In this document: positions 44,841 through 54,253 of the stretch, in pieces
Layout of the letters: each line of letters opens with the position of its first letter
Position numbering within the stretch: the first letter of the stretch is position 1
NCBI RefSeq assembly: GCF_003970385.1
Contig: NZ_RXZH01000001.1
Coordinates: 186,001 to 250,000 of the forward strand
DNA from: Vibrio aquaticus
GTDB taxonomy: Bacteria; Pseudomonadota; Gammaproteobacteria; Enterobacterales; Vibrionaceae
Length of the DNA stretch: 64,000 bases
Direction of reading: 5' to 3'
Notes under the pieces: generated by a model
Database searches by the model: none
The model's input: only the letters and a program-made list of their open reading frames with translations
Told to the model about the DNA's origin: nothing
Position numbers and translations under genes: made by a program

Positions 44841-45599
44841 ATGAAAAAGCAGTCTACTTATCTCAATTGTGACATGGGCGAAAGCTATGGTTCATGGAAG
44901 ATGGGGTGTGACGAGCAGGTAATGCCCCATATTGATATGGCGAATATTGCCTGCGGATTTCACGCTTCTGATCCTTTGATCATGAGCAATACGATTAAGC
45001 TCGCCATCGCTCACAACGTTCAAATTGGTGCTCATCCTAGTTATCCCGACCTGAATGGGTTTGGTAGACGCAGTATTCCAATGGAGCCTGAAGAAATTAC
45101 CGCCATGCTGATCTATCAAATTGGGGCTCTACAAGGATTATGCGCAAGTCATAACACCGAGCTTCATTACGTAAAGCCTCACGGTGCACTTTATAACGAT
45201 ATGCAGTCTAACCTTTCCATTTTTGAAGCTGTCGTGTCTGCGGTATCAAGCTATTCACTTCCATTGATGACACTGGCAATTACTGACAATCAACCACTAC
45301 TCGATATTGCAGATCGTTACGATGTGCCGTTATTGTTTGAAGCGTTTGCTGACAGACGCTATCAAGCAAATGGTTTACTTGCCCCCCGTTCGATGGAAAA
45401 TTCCGTCATATCGAATCGTGATGCGCTGTTAGACCAAGTTCAACAGATAGTGAAATACGGAAAAGTGCGAACTTTAGATGGTTTTTTGATCCCAATCGAA
45501 GCGGACACGCTCTGTGTTCATGGTGACAACGACCAAAGCATTAGATTGATTCAAGATATAAGAAAAGTGATAGAGCAACAAGAGGAGGTTTGCCGATGA
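44841..45599 (+). CDS. pxpA: 5-oxoprolinase subunit PxpA
   Basis: 252 residues from the ATG at 44841; an upstream frame start is not needed. LamB/YcsF family: YLNCDMGESYGSWKMG, MANIACGFHASDPLIM, IGAHPSYPDLNGFGRR and VKPHGALYNDM. With PxpB and PxpC it opens 5-oxoproline to glutamate using ATP. Four-base overlap with pxpB. Confidence 0.9.
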   Translation: MKKQSTYLNCDMGESYGSWKMGCDEQVMPHIDMANIACGFHASDPLIMSNTIKLAIAHNVQIGAHPSYPDLNGFGRRSIPMEPEEITAMLIYQIGALQGLCASHNTELHYVKPHGALYNDMQSNLSIFEAVVSAVSSYSLPLMTLAITDNQPLLDIADRYDVPLLFEAFADRRYQANGLLAPRSMENSVISNRDALLDQVQQIVKYGKVRTLDGFLIPIEADTLCVHGDNDQSIRLIQDIRKVIEQQEEVCR

Positions 45600-46294
45600 A
45601 TATAGAAACATCAATAGACCCCGTTGCCGAGTGCTCTATTTTAATACGCTTTCATACCGAGCCCAGCGATCATCTTTCTTGGGTCATTGGCGAGATCAGC
45701 CAATATTTGAGGAACCAATTGGGGGTTTGGGTAATGAATGTGACTCCCTCGTTCCAAACCATTCTGATCGATTATCTTCCTCATCGACTATCGGTATTTG
45801 AGTTTGTTCCCTACTTAGAGCACCTTGTCACACAGGCGCTCACCAATATGCCAGAGTCCCATCAAGCTGATGTCTTAGAGCTACCGGTGTATTACGATTT
45901 GTCGGTTGGACCAGATTTAGCACTGTATGACTTAGACGCAAGCGCGGTTATTCAGGCTCATCATGAACAGACGTATACTGTGGGTGCAATTGGCTTTACC
46001 GCAGGCTTTGCATTTTTAACCGATGTAGAGCCTTCAATTCAGATGCCAAGGAAAACCAGCCCACGAACGATCGTTCCGAAAGGCAGTGTCGGGATCGCAA
46101 ACCATCAAACGGCAGTCTATCCATGTGAGAGCCCTGGCGGTTGGAATATTATTGGTAATTGCCCTGTCGATCTGTACCAACCTAACAACCAGACCCTATT
46201 GCCTTTTTCGATTGGAACGCGCGTAAAATTTACGCCGATTTCTCATCAGGAATTTACCGAACTAGGTGGGAAAATTTCGGAGGGATGGCAATGA
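45596..46294 (+). CDS. pxpB: 5-oxoprolinase subunit PxpB
   Basis: 232 residues from the ATG at 45596 (AGAGGAGG upstream). KipI-like: ECSILIRFHTEPSDHLSWVI, then FTAGFAFLTDV, and RKTSPRTIVPKGSVGIANHQ, then YPCESPGGWNIIGNCPVDL. ATGA overlaps on both sides couple it to pxpA and pxpC. Confidence 0.9.
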   Translation: MNIETSIDPVAECSILIRFHTEPSDHLSWVIGEISQYLRNQLGVWVMNVTPSFQTILIDYLPHRLSVFEFVPYLEHLVTQALTNMPESHQADVLELPVYYDLSVGPDLALYDLDASAVIQAHHEQTYTVGAIGFTAGFAFLTDVEPSIQMPRKTSPRTIVPKGSVGIANHQTAVYPCESPGGWNIIGNCPVDLYQPNNQTLLPFSIGTRVKFTPISHQEFTELGGKISEGWQ

Positions 46295-47223
46295 GCATGA
46301 ACTCTTGTATTGAAGTGATCAAACCGGGTCAGCACACGCTCATTCAAGACTTTGGTCGTTTTGGGTTCGCCCACTTCGGAATCGCACAAGGCGGTCCAGT
46401 CGATGACTACGCATACAGCTGGGCGAATCACTTACTCGATAACTCCACTAACTGCCCAACCATTGAAATTACTCTCGGTCAGGCCGAGTTCCTCGTTCAC
46501 AATAGCTGCGAAATGGCGATTACCGGAGGTGACCTTAACGCTCAATTGGATGGGAATCCTGTCGAAAACTGGTCGACATTCAAGGCACTTAAAGGTCAAA
46601 GACTCACATTTGGGTTGCCGAAGAATGGCTTAAGAGCTTATCTCGCCATCAAAGGGGGATTTGATATCCCAACTCAACTTGGCAGTGCCGCAACGGTCAC
46701 ACGTGATTCACTTGGGGGTTTGAGCAACGGTTATCCTCTCGCGCTTGGCGACATTATTCCTTTTCATGACCACACGATTAACGCTCAAACCCGACAAATG
46801 ACTTTTCGTTATAAACCCGACTACAACTTGCCTTTAGAGTTAAGGGTCATTGAAGGGTATCAAGTGGATGACTTTAGCGAAGGTGCGCTGCAACAGCTCT
46901 ATCAGCAAGAATTTACGGTTAGCCAGTTGATCAATCGTATGGGGTATAGACTGACAGGAGCGAGCATAAAAGCCCCAGAACACGAATACCTTAGTGAAGG
47001 CATTGCGCTCGGTGCGATTCAAGTTCCTCCTAATGGAGAGCCGATTATTTTGTTGAATGATAGGCAAACTATTGGTGGATACCCAAAAGTGGGATGTGTG
47101 GCCCGTATTGACTTACCAAGACTGGCGCAAGCGAAGCCAGGGCAAAGTGTCCGGTTCGTTAGAGGTGACTTACTTGGGTTACAAGATGTTTGGGCTCAGT
47201 GGGCACGTTTCTTCGGTTATTAG
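46291..47223 (+). CDS. pxpC: 5-oxoprolinase subunit PxpC
   Basis: 310 residues from the ATG at 46291 (GGAGG 7 bases upstream); an ATG at 46285 is too close to it. KipA-like: IEVIKPGQHTLIQDFGRFGF, GIAQGGPVDDYAYSWANHLL, YLAIKGGFDIPTQLGS and MGYRLTGASIKAPEHEYLSE. ATGA overlap with pxpB. Confidence 0.9.
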   Translation: MSMNSCIEVIKPGQHTLIQDFGRFGFAHFGIAQGGPVDDYAYSWANHLLDNSTNCPTIEITLGQAEFLVHNSCEMAITGGDLNAQLDGNPVENWSTFKALKGQRLTFGLPKNGLRAYLAIKGGFDIPTQLGSAATVTRDSLGGLSNGYPLALGDIIPFHDHTINAQTRQMTFRYKPDYNLPLELRVIEGYQVDDFSEGALQQLYQQEFTVSQLINRMGYRLTGASIKAPEHEYLSEGIALGAIQVPPNGEPIILLNDRQTIGGYPKVGCVARIDLPRLAQAKPGQSVRFVRGDLLGLQDVWAQWARFFGY

Positions 47224-47270
47224 TTAGGACTGTTTAATCACTCGTTAACGACAACGAATGCGAGTGACTA

Positions 47271-47310
47271 GGCCAGCGTTCTACTGGTGCTGGCCTTACT
47301 GTTTTTATTT
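47271..47310 (+). terminator. Terminator of pxpABC
   Basis: GGCCAGC / GCTGGCC with an 11-base loop, then TTACTGTTTTTATTT. Ends just before the convergent FAD gene. Confidence 0.7.
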
Positions 47311-47316
47311 CAGTGT

Positions 47317-48777
47317 TTATTGCCCATAGTAACAAGCGAGTTGATTCGGATAGCCTCGTTGCTCAGCCAATTCGCTCGCCTTGAGTTCCACTTCATGGTC
47401 ACTAAGAGACATGATAACTGGGTGTAACTCTTCAATGCTGCGCTGTTGGTAGTCAAACAAAGACCAAGTAGACACCACTTTGATCGCCGCTTCGAGTGCA
47501 GAAGACCCTTTTACCACTTCAATACGAGCATAATGTGCGCCTTCAAAGGTGACATCCGCTGCTCTAAGTGAATCATCACTGCCAGGGATTTGTTGAGCCC
47601 CAAAGAGAGGTTGTCCGAACTCGTGAGCTTGACCATAAGATGGGATAAAACGAGCCATGTGCGAAATCGCGCGACGACTGCGTTCAACCACCACCTCTTC
47701 ATCCCACCCGGCTCGAATTTTCTTTTTCAAACGTAGCGGCAAGATAGGTTGTGAAGAATCCGCAGCGGACGCGACCAAGCCATCGTCAAACAAAGTGATG
47801 TCTTTGGTCATGCCGTGTAGTTGGAAGATCCCTCCGGGATATGGCGTAAGCTGCGCCATGCCATTCGGCGTTCCTCTAGGCCCGTGGAAGATAACTTCAG
47901 GCCAAAGTTCGTTGCACTGGTCCCATTTGGTCACATAAGCGGCTTTGAACTCTACGAGTCTTTCACGGGGCTTTTTAGCCAGATCATCAATGGAGCCCGT
48001 CTCATAGCCACATGCGTTGATCAGGTAATCGACGTCAATAATCTGGTTTGCACCATACTGATTTGAATACTCGATTTTCCAGCCGTTTTGGGTTTCTTCA
48101 ACGCCAACAACCTCTGTGTTAAGCAGTAGATTACAGTTTGGGATTTGTTCTAATGCCAATGTCGCTGACGCCGCAATGCGAAACACACTCCAACCATGCT
48201 CTTCCACTGCTACAACAGGAAATTTCAATGCATCTAAGTCCGTGTGTTTAGCAAATGGGATCATCCATTCATCAACACACTTTGGCTGGTTTGGTTGAGT
48301 TTTAACAGCTAATTGCTCTAACTCTTCACGGCTATAGAACCGGTAGTAATCGTTAGGCTCACCGAGCACTTTGTTAGCTGGATCTTGTTCAACCAGCTGT
48401 GAGTAACATTTTTGAATGGTAATCAAACGCTCGTAAAGCTCTTCTGGGCTGCCACCATCGGTATAAGGTACGGTGATCACCGTCGGTCTTCTGTTGATGG
48501 TACTTGGATAGAGTCGAACCGTATCAATAGACTGTTTAAGTAACTCGATGCATTGATCCGTATCGATTTCACGATAAAGGTTACCACCAGCATGTAAGTG
48601 ACAGATAGGAGGACCACTAACGAGCCCCGTCCCCTTTTCAATAAGAGTGACCTCTAGGCCCAATTCAGCAATATGCAGTGCTGCAGTCGCACCGCCAATA
48701 CCACCACCGATAACGGCAAGTTTAGGATGAGTCAATGTTGTACTCTGAGTTTGCATTAATGTGGCTAATTCATTCAT
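47317..48777 (-). CDS. FAD-dependent oxidoreductase (DAO-like)
   Basis: 486 residues from the ATG at 48777; a start 9 bases upstream is possible. The Rossmann motif LAVIGGGIGGATAALHIAEL is near residue 22. A second nucleotide-pocket stretch is VDYLINACGYETGSIDDLA. The family joins amino-acid oxidases; conserved blocks do not tell the substrate. It is convergent with pxpABC and could feed glutamate or proline breakdown, but that is a guess. A 21-bp palindrome lies about 50 bp upstream. Confidence 0.7.
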   Translation of the reverse strand: MNELATLMQTQSTTLTHPKLAVIGGGIGGATAALHIAELGLEVTLIEKGTGLVSGPPICHLHAGGNLYREIDTDQCIELLKQSIDTVRLYPSTINRRPTVITVPYTDGGSPEELYERLITIQKCYSQLVEQDPANKVLGEPNDYYRFYSREELEQLAVKTQPNQPKCVDEWMIPFAKHTDLDALKFPVVAVEEHGWSVFRIAASATLALEQIPNCNLLLNTEVVGVEETQNGWKIEYSNQYGANQIIDVDYLINACGYETGSIDDLAKKPRERLVEFKAAYVTKWDQCNELWPEVIFHGPRGTPNGMAQLTPYPGGIFQLHGMTKDITLFDDGLVASAADSSQPILPLRLKKKIRAGWDEEVVVERSRRAISHMARFIPSYGQAHEFGQPLFGAQQIPGSDDSLRAADVTFEGAHYARIEVVKGSSALEAAIKVVSTWSLFDYQQRSIEELHPVIMSLSDHEVELKASELAEQRGYPNQLACYYGQ

Positions 48778-48827
48778 TCTCAGCACATTTTACTGATATT
48801 CAGTGACGATTAAAATCACATTTTTTG

Positions 48828-48848
48828 CAAGGGGAATTTGTCCCCTTG
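48828..48848. promoter_or_regulatory. Perfect palindrome, candidate operator
   Basis: CAAGGGG-AATTTGT-CCCCTTG has 7-bp arms. There is no T run on either side, so it is not a terminator. It lies 50-70 bp before the FAD oxidoreductase gene. The binder is unknown. Confidence 0.45.
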
Positions 48849-48910
48849 TGCCATAAAAAATTTAAAATATTGCTTGACTGATAATTCGATAAGTTCGAAA
48901 AAATAACCAC

Positions 48911-49018
48911 TGTGAATAACAAATCTCGCCAAGCGCTTTGGTTATCTTGCTTTGACGCATTTTGAAGTTATCTACAGGCCAAGTTATCCAAAACTTTATC
49001 CACTGTTTTTGTGGATAA
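48911..49018. promoter_or_regulatory. Cluster of five DnaA-box-like sequences
   Basis: Two consensus boxes (TTATTCACA on minus at 48911-48919; TTATCCACA on minus at 49010-49018) and three one-mismatch boxes on plus: TTATCTACA at 48968, TTATCCAAA at 48984, TTATCCACT at 48996. The last four lie within 51 bp. The two outer boxes of the pair 48996/49010 also make an 8-bp inverted repeat that could fold into a hairpin. Located between ybbP's end and the FAD gene's promoter. Confidence 0.5.
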
Positions 49019-49042
49019 CTGAACTCCTCGGCCTGTTGATTA

Positions 49043-51484
49043 TTAGCTAAACGCTTTATTTATAGGGGTTAGAAGCCGTTTTATTAGACTGTTCACAACT
49101 AAAGCAAGTGTGAAAAACGTGCCAGTAGGCAATGTTATCCAAAGCAAGGTATGTAGGGTTGGTTCAAGCTCAAAGCCGAGTACCATAATCGCTCCAACGA
49201 CAAGTTCAGAGCCAACAATCGCGATAAAACTCGCGACTAACGCCATCAAACCATATTCTGCCCAAATCGTTTGTTGAACGCGCTTCTTGCTTGCTCCTAA
49301 CGTTCGGTAGAGTTGGATCTCTTCCTGACGTTGACCAAGGCTCAAACGCAACAGCGTAAAGATCAAAAGCAGCCCAGAGAGAACACCAATGGCAGCCAAC
49401 AGCGTAATTGACCAGACAATCTGAGACAGAAGCGCTTGAATTTTTGCGCCCATGGTACGGATATCCATCAGGCTGACCGTTGGATGCTGTCGCGACAACG
49501 CATTCAAGACCTGATCGTTTCGCTCTTCCACTCGAAAACTGACCAAATAGGTCGCAGGAATGTCCTTCAGTACATCTGGTGTAAAAATAAAGTAGAAGTT
49601 AGGCTTCATGTCTCGCCATTCAACGGCGCGGATCGAGTTAACGGTCGCCGTCACTTGTTGACTATTAATCACAAAGGAAAGCTCATCACCAAGCTTTAGG
49701 CCAAGATCACGGGCGACATCTGACTCAACAGAGACGCCACGTTCACGGCTCCATTCACCATCAATAAACGTATTGTGGGCAGGAACCTTGTCCGCGAAAG
49801 TGAAGTTTATTTCACGTCTTAATGCGTCCGTCCCTTCTTCTCCTTTCGCTAATTCTTTCGCGTCTTGTCCATTGATGTTCTGCAATCGGCCACGAATGAT
49901 TGGGTAAGCCTCAGAGCGGTCGATCTCATTTTTGTCCAATACGTTTAGATAGGCGTCCTTTTCATACGGCGCAATATTAAGAGCAAAGGCGTTAGGCGCA
50001 TCTGCGGGAAGTGTTGTTTGCCAATCGGTGAGTAAGTCGGTTCTGACTAACCACATAGTCGAGAGCAGCATTAGAGAAAGAGCCAGCGCACCAAATTGAA
50101 CGCCAGTCGCGGTCATCGAGCGATTGATACGACTTAACGCTAACTTAAACGCCGTACTAAGGGGAATTTTGCTCAAAGCGCGAGTGATTAGTACGCTGAG
50201 TCCACCCAACACCAAAAACAGGCTAATGATACCGCCTAATACAATCCAAACTAATTGGTTGTCACGGTACGCAACAAGCATCGGAACGATAGGAACAAGA
50301 ATAAGTGCATACCGAGCCCATGATCCTTGCCCTTCAGATGTCGGCTGCATAACGTTTACAGCGCTCACATTGGTAAGGTTAATTAAGGGAATCCCCAGTG
50401 CTGGGACCGCAATGAGAAAGCTGGTGCTTAACGCTATTAAGGCCGGTTTAATGCCGTAGCTTGGCAGTGGGTTTGGTAGTAGATCAACGAGCGGAATTCG
50501 CAGGAGAAATTCAAGACCAATGCCCAACAGAATGCCGAACACCGCTGCAGTGGTCATTAGGATAGCGACTTGGGTTAATAACCATCTCGTGACCCACATT
50601 TTGCTCGCGCCAAGGCTCTTAAGCATTGCGATGGTTTTTCTGCGTGTTGCCACGTAATGATGACAAGTCAGAACCAAAGTAGTTGCCGCCATAATCACGA
50701 CAATCGCAACCGTTAATGAAAGGTACTGTTCGGTTCGCTGAAACACTTCGTTGGTGCGGCTCGCGCTATTCTGATCGCGCCATCGCTCACTTGGCGTCAA
50801 TTCAACCTGTGATTTCACGTTTTCAATCACATCAAGATCGCCGTTAATAAACACGCTGTAACGCACTCGGCTACCCAGTTGTACCGCTCCAGTCTTATCG
50901 AGATCGCTATTATGAATAAACGCAGACGGCATTTGCTGGAAAGGATTAAAACTCAGCCCGGGTTCTTCAACAATCCTACCTGAGACAAGAAAATCCGCAT
51001 CACCAACAGTGACACTGTCACCAATAGTAACATCGAGCTGATTGAATAAGCGTTCATCGAGCCAAAGCTCACCAGGGTTCACGCGTTCAAACGTTTCTGT
51101 GTCGTTGGCAAGTACCATCTCTCCTTGCAGCGGGTAGGTTTCATCCACCGATTTGACCGTAATAAGCTTCATGCCGTTATCGCTAAACGCCATGGTCGCA
51201 AAACGAGTCTGGGTTGTACTAATGAGCGCGTTACCATCGAGTAATTGATAAAAATCATCCGCTACTGGATTTGCGGAGATAAATACAGTGTCTGCAGTTA
51301 GCGCTTCTTTGCCTTGCTTAACCACAACCTGCTCCATGCGTTCGGCCAACGCAGTAAGCGCAAAGATACAAGCAACAATCAACACCAGAGCTACCGTGAC
51401 AGGCCAAAGTTGACCCTGTCTAATTTCACTCAAGCTCCATCGAATTAAACGCTTGTTTATATGAGTATTTGACTGAACAGACAT
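49043..51484 (-). CDS. ybbP: ABC transporter permease YbbP (FtsX type)
   Basis: 813 residues with about ten membrane helices in two FtsX-type halves. ATRRKTIAMLKSLGASKMWV near 280 and RQEEIQLYRTLGASKKRVQQ near 735 are the loops that meet the ATPase. Large periplasmic MacB-like domains lie between helices 1-2 and in the second half. The stop is only 1 bp into ybbA's unit; the genes overlap by 1 bp. The pair probably exports or extracts lipids or esters from the membrane; in E. coli it is next to tesA too. Confidence 0.85.
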   Translation of the reverse strand: MSVQSNTHINKRLIRWSLSEIRQGQLWPVTVALVLIVACIFALTALAERMEQVVVKQGKEALTADTVFISANPVADDFYQLLDGNALISTTQTRFATMAFSDNGMKLITVKSVDETYPLQGEMVLANDTETFERVNPGELWLDERLFNQLDVTIGDSVTVGDADFLVSGRIVEEPGLSFNPFQQMPSAFIHNSDLDKTGAVQLGSRVRYSVFINGDLDVIENVKSQVELTPSERWRDQNSASRTNEVFQRTEQYLSLTVAIVVIMAATTLVLTCHHYVATRRKTIAMLKSLGASKMWVTRWLLTQVAILMTTAAVFGILLGIGLEFLLRIPLVDLLPNPLPSYGIKPALIALSTSFLIAVPALGIPLINLTNVSAVNVMQPTSEGQGSWARYALILVPIVPMLVAYRDNQLVWIVLGGIISLFLVLGGLSVLITRALSKIPLSTAFKLALSRINRSMTATGVQFGALALSLMLLSTMWLVRTDLLTDWQTTLPADAPNAFALNIAPYEKDAYLNVLDKNEIDRSEAYPIIRGRLQNINGQDAKELAKGEEGTDALRREINFTFADKVPAHNTFIDGEWSRERGVSVESDVARDLGLKLGDELSFVINSQQVTATVNSIRAVEWRDMKPNFYFIFTPDVLKDIPATYLVSFRVEERNDQVLNALSRQHPTVSLMDIRTMGAKIQALLSQIVWSITLLAAIGVLSGLLLIFTLLRLSLGQRQEEIQLYRTLGASKKRVQQTIWAEYGLMALVASFIAIVGSELVVGAIMVLGFELEPTLHTLLWITLPTGTFFTLALVVNSLIKRLLTPINKAFS

Positions 51485-52158
51485 TATGCTCCCTCCAACA
51501 TGCCTGCTTTCATCGTGAAGATACGATCACAACGCTGAGCCAATTTTTGATCGTGTGTGACTAACACTAAGGTGGTCCCGTGCTTTTTATTCAATTCAAA
51601 GAGCAGTTCAATGACAGTGGAAGCAGTCTGCTCATCGAGATTGCCGGTCGGCTCATCGGCAAAGAGAATTTGAGGCTCGATCATAAAAGCTCGCGCCAGT
51701 GCAACACGCTGTTGTTCCCCACCGGATAGCTGAGATGGAGAATGGTCAATGCGCTTTTCAAGCCCGACAGACGTAAGCAATTCGATTGCTCGCGCTTTGT
51801 TCTCAGGTTCACCTTTCAGTAAACATGGCAATGTCACGTTGTCTAATGCGCTCAAGCTAGGGATCAATAGAAAGCTTTGAAAGACAAAACCCACTGACTC
51901 ACTTCGAATCGCCGCCCTCGCCTCGTCGTCTAATGTGTGTAAAGGCTTTCCAAGCAGGTGAACTTCACCTTGCGTTGGCGTATCTAACCCAGCTAACAGC
52001 GTCATTAAAGTCGATTTACCTGCCCCAGAGGTTCCTACAATAGCGACACTTTCGCCCGATTTAATCTCTAGGTTTACCCCTTCAAGGATTGTTAATTGTT
52101 CTTGTTTAGTAGAGACTACTTTAGATAATGAATCTGCTTTGATTACGGATGTTTGCAT
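51484..52158 (-). CDS. ybbA: ABC transporter ATPase YbbA
   Basis: 224 residues. Walker A GTSGAGKST, signature LSGGEQQRVALARAF, Walker B ILFADEPTGNLDEQT, H-loop VTHD. LolD/MacB group. Its start codon overlaps the tesA start on the other strand in a CATG. Confidence 0.9.
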   Translation of the reverse strand: MQTSVIKADSLSKVVSTKQEQLTILEGVNLEIKSGESVAIVGTSGAGKSTLMTLLAGLDTPTQGEVHLLGKPLHTLDDEARAAIRSESVGFVFQSFLLIPSLSALDNVTLPCLLKGEPENKARAIELLTSVGLEKRIDHSPSQLSGGEQQRVALARAFMIEPQILFADEPTGNLDEQTASTVIELLFELNKKHGTTLVLVTHDQKLAQRCDRIFTMKAGMLEGA

Positions 52159-52756
52159 GTTTCGACAACTTTCCTTGCTAGTTTTAATTTTTGTTTTTCA
52201 CCCGGCTTATAGTAAAAGCTTGATGATATTGGGCGACAGTTTAAGTGCCGGTTATCAAATGTCTATTGAAGACGCATGGCCGACTCTGCTACCGGAGCAA
52301 CTTAATGATAAAGGCCATTCGCTGAATGTTATCAATGCCAGTATCTCGGGTGATACCACTGGCAATGGGTTAGCCCGCTTGCCTAACCTTCTTACGCAAC
52401 ACAATCCAAATTATGTCATGATCGAGTTAGGTGCAAATGATGGCCTGCGTGGTTTTCCGCCCGCACTCATAGAGAACAATTTAACACAAATGATTGCGCT
52501 TATTAGAGAATCTGGTGCAACTCCGTTATTAATGCAGATCCACGTACTGCCTAATTATGGTAAGCGCTACACCGAAGCCTTCTCATCCATTTACCCCTCG
52601 GTTTCATCGGCACAACAAACACCGCTGCTGCCGTTTTTCCTCGAAGGGGTAATCACAACGCCCGGTTGGATGATGGACGATGGACTCCATCCTAAGCCAG
52701 ATGCTCAGCCGTGGATTGCTAACTTCGTTGCAGAGCAACTAATTAATCATCTCTAA
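52157..52756 (+). CDS. tesA: Acyl-CoA thioesterase I / lysophospholipase TesA
   Basis: 199 residues from the ATG at 52157. Signal peptide (LSLLVLIFVFHPAYSKS). SGNH hydrolase: block I MILGDSLSAGYQMS with catalytic Ser, block II ASISGDTTGNGLARL, block III IELGANDGLRGF and block V DDGLHPKPDAQ with Asp and His. Periplasmic esterase. Divergent from ybbA, as in E. coli. Confidence 0.9.
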   Translation: MFRQLSLLVLIFVFHPAYSKSLMILGDSLSAGYQMSIEDAWPTLLPEQLNDKGHSLNVINASISGDTTGNGLARLPNLLTQHNPNYVMIELGANDGLRGFPPALIENNLTQMIALIRESGATPLLMQIHVLPNYGKRYTEAFSSIYPSVSSAQQTPLLPFFLEGVITTPGWMMDDGLHPKPDAQPWIANFVAEQLINHL

Positions 52757-52846
52757 TTGCCCTAGCTCAATAAACTTTACATAGCTTTACGCTACCTTTG
52801 ATCCTATTCGAATATGCTTATTAAGCGATTGATTAAAGGATTAAGT

Positions 52847-54031
52847 ATGATTATTGAACCCGTCATTGATGGTGTCGTTGCTCGCACCGCTCATCCATTA
52901 GGTTGTAAAGAAGCGGTACGTCAACAGATTGAATACGTTCAATCGTCATCTCCGATCATTAACGGCCCGAAACGCGTGTTAATTATTGGAGGTTCATCAG
53001 GCTTTGGTCTTGCCTCTCGCATTGCGTTAACCTTCGGCGGTGCAAACGCAGACACCATTAGTGTCTCTTATGAAAAAGGACCTTCAGAGAAAGGGGTTGG
53101 TACGGCTGGCTTCTATAACAATCATTACTTTAAAGAGTACGCTCACCAAGCAGGACGTACTGCCATCAACATCCAAGGTGATGCATTCAGTCCAGAAGTA
53201 AAGAATGACGTTGTTGAAGCGATCGAGACTTACTTTGAGGGCGAAGTCGACTTTATTATTTACAGTGTTGCGAGCGGTCTAAGAAGGCAAGACGATAAAA
53301 TCTGGCGCTCTGTCATCAAACCTATAGGTCAGTCGGTTTCTGGGGCAACCTTGATGCTCGACAATGATCAATGGCAAGACACTGAACTCACGCCCGCCTC
53401 TGATGAAGAGATCGAGGCTACGGTCAAAATCATGGGCGGTGATGATTGGGAATCCTGGATTGATGCCTTGATCAACTCCGAATCCATAGCCAACGGCTGC
53501 CAAACCATTGCCTTTTCATATATTGGGCCAGAGGTCACTCACCCAATCTATCTAGAAGGAACACTCGGAGTTGCCAAAGCAGACCTTCATCAAACCAGTC
53601 ACGCACTTAACTTAAAACTTGCCAACTTTGACGGTGGCGCTTACACAACGGTCTGTAAAGCACTGGTAACAAAAGCCAGCGCCTACATTCCCGGCTTTAG
53701 TCCTTACCTAACAGCGCTGTATAAAGTGATGAAGCAGAAAGGCACTCATGAAGGGTGTATTGAGCAGATGCAACGCCTATTTACCACTAAGCTCTACAAC
53801 GTTGAACATGTTCCTGTCGACAATGAACGGCTTATCCGTATCGATGACTTAGAGCTCGATGCTGACACACAGCAACAAGTCACCGAATTGCTCGCGCAAC
53901 TCAACTCAAATAACTTTTCAGAATTTTCTGATTATCAAGGCTTCAAACAAGAGTTTCTCGCGCTGAATGGGTTCGGTTTCGATAGCGTAAATTATCAATC
54001 CCCCATCGATATTGACATGTTTATAAAATAA
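52847..54031 (+). CDS. fabV: Enoyl-ACP reductase FabV
   Basis: 394 residues from the ATG at 52847, where the FabV N-terminus begins (MIIEPVIDGVVARTAHPLG). NAD site RVLIIGGSSGFGLASRIAL, then GEVDFIIYSVASGLRRQD, and the YX8K active site in PIYLEGTLGVAKADLH. FabV reduces enoyl-ACP in fatty-acid elongation and is little affected by triclosan. Standard length. Confidence 0.92.
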   Translation: MIIEPVIDGVVARTAHPLGCKEAVRQQIEYVQSSSPIINGPKRVLIIGGSSGFGLASRIALTFGGANADTISVSYEKGPSEKGVGTAGFYNNHYFKEYAHQAGRTAINIQGDAFSPEVKNDVVEAIETYFEGEVDFIIYSVASGLRRQDDKIWRSVIKPIGQSVSGATLMLDNDQWQDTELTPASDEEIEATVKIMGGDDWESWIDALINSESIANGCQTIAFSYIGPEVTHPIYLEGTLGVAKADLHQTSHALNLKLANFDGGAYTTVCKALVTKASAYIPGFSPYLTALYKVMKQKGTHEGCIEQMQRLFTTKLYNVEHVPVDNERLIRIDDLELDADTQQQVTELLAQLNSNNFSEFSDYQGFKQEFLALNGFGFDSVNYQSPIDIDMFIK

Positions 54032-54085
54032 AGATAATTGATTTAAAAGAATGTCTCAATATTGAAACACCCAGCCAATCCTTAG

Positions 54086-54114
54086 CCCCTAAGTCACTAT
54101 TAGGGGTTTTTTTT
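54086..54114 (+). terminator. Terminator of fabV
   Basis: CCCCTAA / TTAGGGG-type stem (CCCCTAAGTCACTATTAGGGG region) followed by eight T. Confidence 0.85.
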
Positions 54115-54253
54115 ATCATTTTGCTCATGCATTCTTATAGATATTACAACGATGTTCGGCCGTTGCCTGCCTAAAGGCAATACTACCGACTACTATTAAG
54201 ATAATAGGAGCACGGAATGCTCTTGACTATCCTAATGCCTACAGGGAATTTGT

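Noticed and set aside
48911..49018. Replication origin at the DnaA-box cluster
   Set aside because: No dnaA, rctB, gidA, parA or similar gene and no clear AT-rich unwinding region nearby.
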